A stretch of DNA of 26,473 nt from Bacillota bacterium (GTDB lineage: Bacteria > Bacillota > Clostridia > Lachnospirales > Lachnospiraceae). The stretch is from positions 1 to 26,473 of the forward strand of contig JAEZKL010000125.1 in assembly GCA_023415475.1 (NCBI GenBank), given 5' to 3'. The notes under the pieces are model-generated. The model saw only the letters and a list, made by a program, of their open reading frames with translations. It ran no database searches and was not told where the DNA came from. Below are positions 22,593 to 26,473 of the stretch, one piece after another (position 1 is the first letter of the stretch; each line of letters opens with the position of its first letter). Both the position numbers and the translations under genes were made by a program.

Positions 22593-24662
22593 TTACAGAT
22601 TTAGCAGCGAAGCAATATCTAAAATTAAGCTAATACTTCCGTCTCCCAATAAAGTACAGCCAGCAAGTCCTCTCAATTTTCTAAATCTTTGAATATACAC
22701 AGGTAAAGCCTTTACAACTACCTGCTGTTGTCCCAGTAGCTCATCTGCAAATATGCAAATAGTCTTATTATCCTGTTCCACCATTATGATAATTCCATCA
22801 ATAAAATTTATTACCTCAGTTTTTATGTCATATAGCTCATGTAACCTTAATATAGGATAACATTTACCTCTTACCATAATCATTTCATTGCCATCCGGAT
22901 CTGTAATAATATCCCTAGGAATTGGTCTGAAAGATTCCTTGATTGATATGGTTGGTAATGTATAACACGATCTCCCTACCTTGATATTCATTCCATCAAT
23001 AATAGCCAAAGTCAAAGGAATTTTTAGCGTAATTGCTGTACCTTTGTCCACTATACTATCTACCACTAATGAACCCCCAACCATTTCAATATTCTTCGTA
23101 ACTACATCCATTCCAACTCCTCGACCTGAGAATTCTGAGATATTATCCTTCGTAGAAAATCCAGGGAGTAAGATAAGGTTATAAATTTCATTATCTGACA
23201 TATCTTCTTCATTCTTATAAACTAAACCTATCTCTTTTGCTTTCCGATATATTTTAGATTTATCTAGCCCTCTTCCGTTATCTTTTACTATTACTAAAAC
23301 TTCACTACCGGCATTTTTCGCCTCTAAACTTATCTTGCCAACGCTTGATTTACCTTTTAACAGTCTATCTTCCGATGACTCAATCCCATGATCAAGAGAA
23401 TTCCTAACAAGATGCATCAATGGATCTGAGATATGTTCAATAATATTTTTATCAACCTCGGTCTCTTCACCAATAATCTCGAGCTCTACTTCCTTACCCA
23501 GCTTTTTACTCATATCCCGTACAATTCGATGCATTTTAAGAAAGGTTGCTGAGAGAGGTACCATCCGAATTGACATTACGATATCCTGAATCTCATTAGT
23601 AATTTTGCTCAACTGCCTAGCAGCTTTTTGAAAGTTATCAATCTCAAGTCCTTTCAAATCAGGATTCTGTATCACCATTGCTTCTGAGATGACCATCTCT
23701 CCGACTAGATCCATTAACTTGTCCAATTTCGATACACTTACGCTTATAATGCTTTGCGCGGATGCAGTCGAATGATTATTTTTCACAGCATGTTCTTCGT
23801 CGGTTTTTTCAACATTTAGATCAGGTATTTCAATTTTATTGTCTAGTATTGCAGTTTGGTTTACCTTTGTAAACCGTTTAAAATCGTCTTCATTTTCCAA
23901 TTGAATTAAGTTCAATTCTTTAAGAAATATGGTTTGCATAAAAAACTCATACATTTTTTCGTAAGAATAGTCCGATTTTAAATAAATTTGAAATCCTTCT
24001 CTGCGTATCACCTCTATACTGTCATCATTATCAATAATATCTTCCGGTAAATAATAAAACTCCTCTGTAATTTCTTTCATATTACGTATAATTGTATACG
24101 CGCGTATATTTTCCATTTCACAGCCTTCATCAAAATATATGACAGCTTTATATCTGTTTTTGTATAGGGTAGTTATCACTTTATCCTGTATTATATTATT
24201 AAGCTGCTTATTTTGATGTAACTCAACGCTATCCTCTGATGTACTCTTATTGTCTTTTTTTAGAGTAGACAAAAACTCCTTTAGAGAAGCGGTTAGCAGT
24301 GATGAATTCCCGTTGGTTTGGTCACCATTTTTTATCTTTTCAATTTCAAGCTTTATAAAATCAAGACTTTCAAATACAAGATCAGAAAGCTGCGTACAAT
24401 CAATGCATTGTGGCTTTTCCTCACGTAAGTAGTAGAATACATCTTCCATAGAATGTGCAAGTATAGAGATATTATTAAACATCATCATAGCGGAGGAACC
24501 CTTAATGGTATGCATTATTCGAAAAATATCATTGATAGCGGTTGGTGTAAAACAGCTTCCTTTTTCACTAGATAAAATAATTTGTTCTAATTGTGCTATC
24601 AATTGTTCTGTTTCAAATAGAAACATATCGAGCATTGGTTCATTAATATACTGATTTGACAT
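22593..24662 (-). CDS. cheA: CheA, chemotaxis sensor histidine kinase
   Basis: A 689-residue cytosolic kinase that phosphorylates CheY and CheB under receptor control. The domains in order are P1 Hpt (about 1-110) with phospho-accepting His51 (M-H-T-I-K-G-S-S), and a P2-like CheY-binding region (about 165-265, poorly conserved as usual). Then come P3 dimerisation (about 305-370, S-K-L-D-K-L-M-D-L-V-G-E-M) and P4 kinase with H-L-V-R-N-S-L-D-H-G-I-E, D-N-G-R-G-L and G-R-G-V-G-M-D-V. P5, a CheW-like domain, occupies the last ~140 residues. All catalytic boxes are present. ATG at 24662 follows AAGGAGG by eight bases; the GTG nine bases upstream lies in that site and is not the start. It is 18 bases after cheY. 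Length is normal for a Firmicutes CheA. Confidence 0.96.
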   Translation of the reverse strand: MSNQYINEPMLDMFLFETEQLIAQLEQIILSSEKGSCFTPTAINDIFRIMHTIKGSSAMMMFNNISILAHSMEDVFYYLREEKPQCIDCTQLSDLVFESLDFIKLEIEKIKNGDQTNGNSSLLTASLKEFLSTLKKDNKSTSEDSVELHQNKQLNNIIQDKVITTLYKNRYKAVIYFDEGCEMENIRAYTIIRNMKEITEEFYYLPEDIIDNDDSIEVIRREGFQIYLKSDYSYEKMYEFFMQTIFLKELNLIQLENEDDFKRFTKVNQTAILDNKIEIPDLNVEKTDEEHAVKNNHSTASAQSIISVSVSKLDKLMDLVGEMVISEAMVIQNPDLKGLEIDNFQKAARQLSKITNEIQDIVMSIRMVPLSATFLKMHRIVRDMSKKLGKEVELEIIGEETEVDKNIIEHISDPLMHLVRNSLDHGIESSEDRLLKGKSSVGKISLEAKNAGSEVLVIVKDNGRGLDKSKIYRKAKEIGLVYKNEEDMSDNEIYNLILLPGFSTKDNISEFSGRGVGMDVVTKNIEMVGGSLVVDSIVDKGTAITLKIPLTLAIIDGMNIKVGRSCYTLPTISIKESFRPIPRDIITDPDGNEMIMVRGKCYPILRLHELYDIKTEVINFIDGIIIMVEQDNKTICIFADELLGQQQVVVKALPVYIQRFRKLRGLAGCTLLGDGSISLILDIASLLNL

Positions 24663-24680
24663 ATTTATCACCTCCTTACT

Positions 24681-25043
24681 TTATAGATTTAATAATTTAT
24701 TTAGGGTTTTTATCACATGGTCTTCTTTAAAGGGCTTTACGATAAAGGATTTTGCACCATGCATGATAGCTTCCCTCACCATCACCTCTTGCCCCATGGC
24801 AGATACCATAACAACATTTGCTTTAGAATCAAAATCTATAATTGCTTTTAATACCTCAAGTCCGTTCATCTCTGGCATCGTAATATCCATAGTGACGATA
24901 TCTGGTTTTAGTACTTTGTATTTCCGCAAAGCTTCTAACCCATTTTGGGCTTCTTCTATATCTTCAAATCCATTTTTCACAAGGTAAGTTTTAATTATAC
25001 TTCTCATAAAATCCGAATCATCTACTATAAGTACTTTAATCAT
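24681..25043 (-). CDS. cheY: CheY-type single-domain response regulator
   Basis: A 120-residue receiver-only protein, the diffusible output of chemotaxis that normally binds the flagellar switch. The active site is complete: Asp8-Asp9, phospho-acceptor Asp53 (M-D-I-T-M-P-E-M-N-G), Ser81 and Lys103 (V-K-P-F). ATG at 25043 is preceded by GGAGG with a five-base gap. It is the first gene of the operon cheY-cheA-cheW-mcp-cheR-cheB. No second output domain is attached, so a role at the motor is the simplest reading, but no flagellar gene is in the window to support it. Confidence 0.93.
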   Translation of the reverse strand: MIKVLIVDDSDFMRSIIKTYLVKNGFEDIEEAQNGLEALRKYKVLKPDIVTMDITMPEMNGLEVLKAIIDFDSKANVVMVSAMGQEVMVREAIMHGAKSFIVKPFKEDHVIKTLNKLLNL

Positions 25044-25226
25044 ATTAACCTCCGCAGTTTCCTTAAACTTGCTTTTTTATTATCAAACATTATCATATAA
25101 ATGTATAACTCACACCAGATCAATAGATTTATAAGAAAATGATCTATCTAACAATACTAAAAACTTAAGTCATCGAATAACATGTCAAGTGTTGAAATTG
25201 TTCTTTCTTTTAAAGGGTATTTAACC

Positions 25227-25246
25227 TCTTAAGTTTCCACTTAAGA
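25227..25246. repeat. Short inverted repeat made of two CTTAAG sites
   Basis: TCTTAAG (25227-25233) and CTTAAGA (25240-25246) are separated by six bases. A third palindrome ACTTAAGT lies at 25163-25170. The cluster is upstream of cheY and could be a protein-binding array, or chance in AT-rich DNA. Confidence 0.3.
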
Positions 25247-25530
25247 CATATTTCACGAAAAAATCCGGATATTAATAATGATACTATTTTAACAATCTGC
25301 ATCAGATCGTGTTTCACCCTAAATACCTAATCCATTAGTTATAAAAATCGTTTTTATTAAAAGACTATTTCTTTTATTTAATATATTATTTATAGGTCCA
25401 AACTCCTACCTTAGTAATTACTCCACATTATAATTGGTAAATATTACATTGTCAACAAAAAAAGAATATTGTCATAATTAGTATTTTTTTAGGTTTTTTT
25501 TATAAAAATAATTCTTTATTTCTACAGCAA

Positions 25531-25554
25531 AACGCACCCATCTCTGAGTGCGTT
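25531..25554 (-). terminator. Candidate terminator downstream of the partial hydrolase gene
   Basis: AACGCAC (25531-25537) pairs with GTGCGTT (25548-25554), with CA/TG continuing inside after one mismatch. On the minus strand the stem runs into TTTTGC, a short U-run. It is nearly 300 bases from the hydrolase stop codon, so it is a late terminator or belongs to something else. Confidence 0.4.
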
Positions 25555-25631
25555 ACAATAACTGAACACCTTCGGCATTTATGGAACAGTTTTCCCAAAA
25601 ATGATAACTGCTCCCATGCCGTGCACACATA

Positions 25632-25669
25632 CAGGGAGTCACGCACCTATGAGGATGCGTGACTCCCTG
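25632..25669. repeat. 14-bp perfect GC-rich hairpin
   Basis: CAGGGAGTCACGCA (25632-25645) and TGCGTGACTCCCTG (25656-25669) are exact complements. A CCT/AGG pair extends the stem into the 10-base loop. It is much more GC-rich than its surroundings and has no U-run on either strand. It could be a terminator-like or mRNA-protecting element after the hydrolase gene, or a relic of a small repeat family. Confidence 0.65.
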
Positions 25670-25836
25670 CAGCTAATGCTATTTAGCTCAACGATACCAT
25701 TTTCTTGACAGTATCCTTCGTTTTTGCTAGAACAGTATATTCAGTTCAATTCCACCTGCTTCAGTCCTTTATATTCATCACACTCAAGGATCACTTCATA
25801 TATTTCACCAATTGATCATCTTTATTTATATGATTT

Positions 25837-26473
25837 TCACTTATACAAGCTAATAAGATCCTTCACTAGTATTTCTCCATTTGTAAATTCAATTCTATTA
25901 TTGTTTAAAAATCCATCCAATGATTGAATTGTTTTTTCAATAATAGAGATTTTCCATTTTTTATCGAAATCTATTTTTAAACTAATATAAGCTTCATTTT
26001 TTAATGGTTCAAATACTATTGAACACAAAGTTGGACTTTGAAAAGTTGTATCCTGAGAAGTTCTTTTTAAAACCTCAAAGGCTTCATTTATTCCAAAACT
26101 ATGTATATTATTACAAATATATTCATGAGCACAAATATATCTGTCAGCACCACATCCGTATATTTTATCATAATTTGTTTCCTGGAAATCTCCATTTGGG
26201 AAATTAGTCATAATAATAAAATCATTATTAATTTTACTTACTATATTTGTATCATTTCCTTCTTCCAGAATAAATGCATCACCAGTTTTATCAGCGATAA
26301 TAGTATGTAGCCCCAAATCTGGGAATAATGGATTTCTGGGATATGAGATTACTCTTTTATTAAGAATTTCAAAAAATTCAGATGTTTTTCTTGTTTTCTT
26401 TAGCGCCTCATCAAAAATATCAAAAGCAAACCAATCATTTTCGTCACAACTTGATTTAAAACCTGGACTATAT
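25837..26473 (-). CDS. Partial gene: possible Ntn-hydrolase-type acyltransferase/amidase
   Basis: An open frame of at least 211 codons enters from the right edge without a start in view and ends at 25837. The part downstream of a TTG at 26316 is not a separate gene, because the same frame is open for the 52 codons before it. The sequence has L-H-T-I-I-A-D-K-T-G-D-A-F-I-L-E-E followed by F-I-I-M-T-N-F-P-N-G. This recalls the H-x-x-x-x-D-x-x-G-x-x-x-x-x-E ... T-N-F/H pattern of choloylglycine hydrolase and acyl-CoA:6-aminopenicillanate acyltransferase-like (C45) enzymes. The catalytic N-terminal cysteine would lie outside the window, so activity cannot be judged. The C-terminal ~90 residues are Asn/Ile-rich and unfamiliar. 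The family call is tentative. Confidence 0.5.
   Translation of the reverse strand, partial: YSPGFKSSCDENDWFAFDIFDEALKKTRKTSEFFEILNKRVISYPRNPLFPDLGLHTIIADKTGDAFILEEGNDTNIVSKINNDFIIMTNFPNGDFQETNYDKIYGCGADRYICAHEYICNNIHSFGINEAFEVLKRTSQDTTFQSPTLCSIVFEPLKNEAYISLKIDFDKKWKISIIEKTIQSLDGFLNNNRIEFTNGEILVKDLISLYK

Larger units (their letters stand above)
25044..25836. other. Long AT-rich intergenic region upstream of the che operon
   Basis: No convincing gene was found in any frame. It must hold the che promoter. On the minus strand TTGACA is present at 25183-25188 but without a good -10 at the right distance. TATGAT at 25092-25097 has only a poorly spaced TTGATC before it. I found no sigma-D-like TAAA-N15-GCCGATAA. 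Other contents are a CTTAAG-containing hairpin (25227-25246), homopolymeric T tracts near 25485-25500, and two GC-rich hairpins (25531-25554 and 25632-25669). Confidence 0.55.

Noticed and set aside
25163..25246. CTTAAG cluster as a regulator array upstream of cheY
   Set aside because: Three six-base AT-rich palindromes in an AT-rich gap are weak evidence; listed only as a low-confidence repeat.

Overview
This low-GC window has the look of a Clostridia genome, most likely a motile Lachnospiraceae/Lachnoclostridium-type anaerobe. The grounds are strong AGGAGG-type ribosome binding sites, AT-rich codon use, a LytS/YesN-type two-component system beside a sugar ABC transporter, and a clostridial-style methyl-accepting chemotaxis protein. 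The genus is inference. All recognised genes but one are on the minus strand, so the layout is best read from right to left. No broken genes, insertion sequences, tRNA, rRNA or CRISPR arrays were seen.

Right end (25837-26473): the 3' part of a possible Ntn-hydrolase-type amidase gene that runs off the window. A 793-base AT-rich spacer with several hairpins follows. Next is a chemotaxis operon, cheY-cheA-cheW-mcp-cheR-cheB (25043-18180), with one transducer. It has no cheC, cheD or flagellar gene within the window, and a 16-bp perfect hairpin lies between mcp and cheR.

Middle (18114-15366): a small plus-strand cysteine-rich gene of the C_GCAxxG_C_C family is divergent from a MobA-like/ModE-like fusion regulator. 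In that regulator the nucleotidyltransferase motifs look dead. A TDT/SLAC1-type anion transporter gene lies downstream of the regulator. Next come a structured leader element, a 9-codon mini-ORF, a heterodimeric ABC exporter pair with one degenerate ATP site, and a small five-helix membrane protein. A strong terminator at 10799-10849 closes this unit.

Left half (10490-992): a sugar sensing and uptake locus. A YesN-type response regulator, a LytS-type histidine kinase and a lipoprotein sugar-binding protein are translationally coupled through short overlaps. A second promoter then drives a transport cassette: lipoprotein binding protein, double-domain ATPase and two permeases, resembling E. 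coli YtfQ-YtfR-YtfT-YjfF. The binding protein encoded with the kinase resembles E. coli YtfQ more than the transporter's own binding protein does. This suggests a three-component sensor, like clostridial XylFII-LytS-YesN, for a galactofuranose-like or other hexose/pentose ligand. An array of hairpins with related loop sequences separates the binding-protein gene from the ATPase gene and probably sets unequal expression. A GNAT acetyltransferase gene lies at the far left.

Most start codons were reassigned from the longest open frame to an internal ATG that has a well-spaced Shine-Dalgarno sequence. The main items for a second look are the three-component sensor, the hairpin array, the catalytically degenerate MobA-ModE fusion, and the unclassified structured leader of the ABC exporter.
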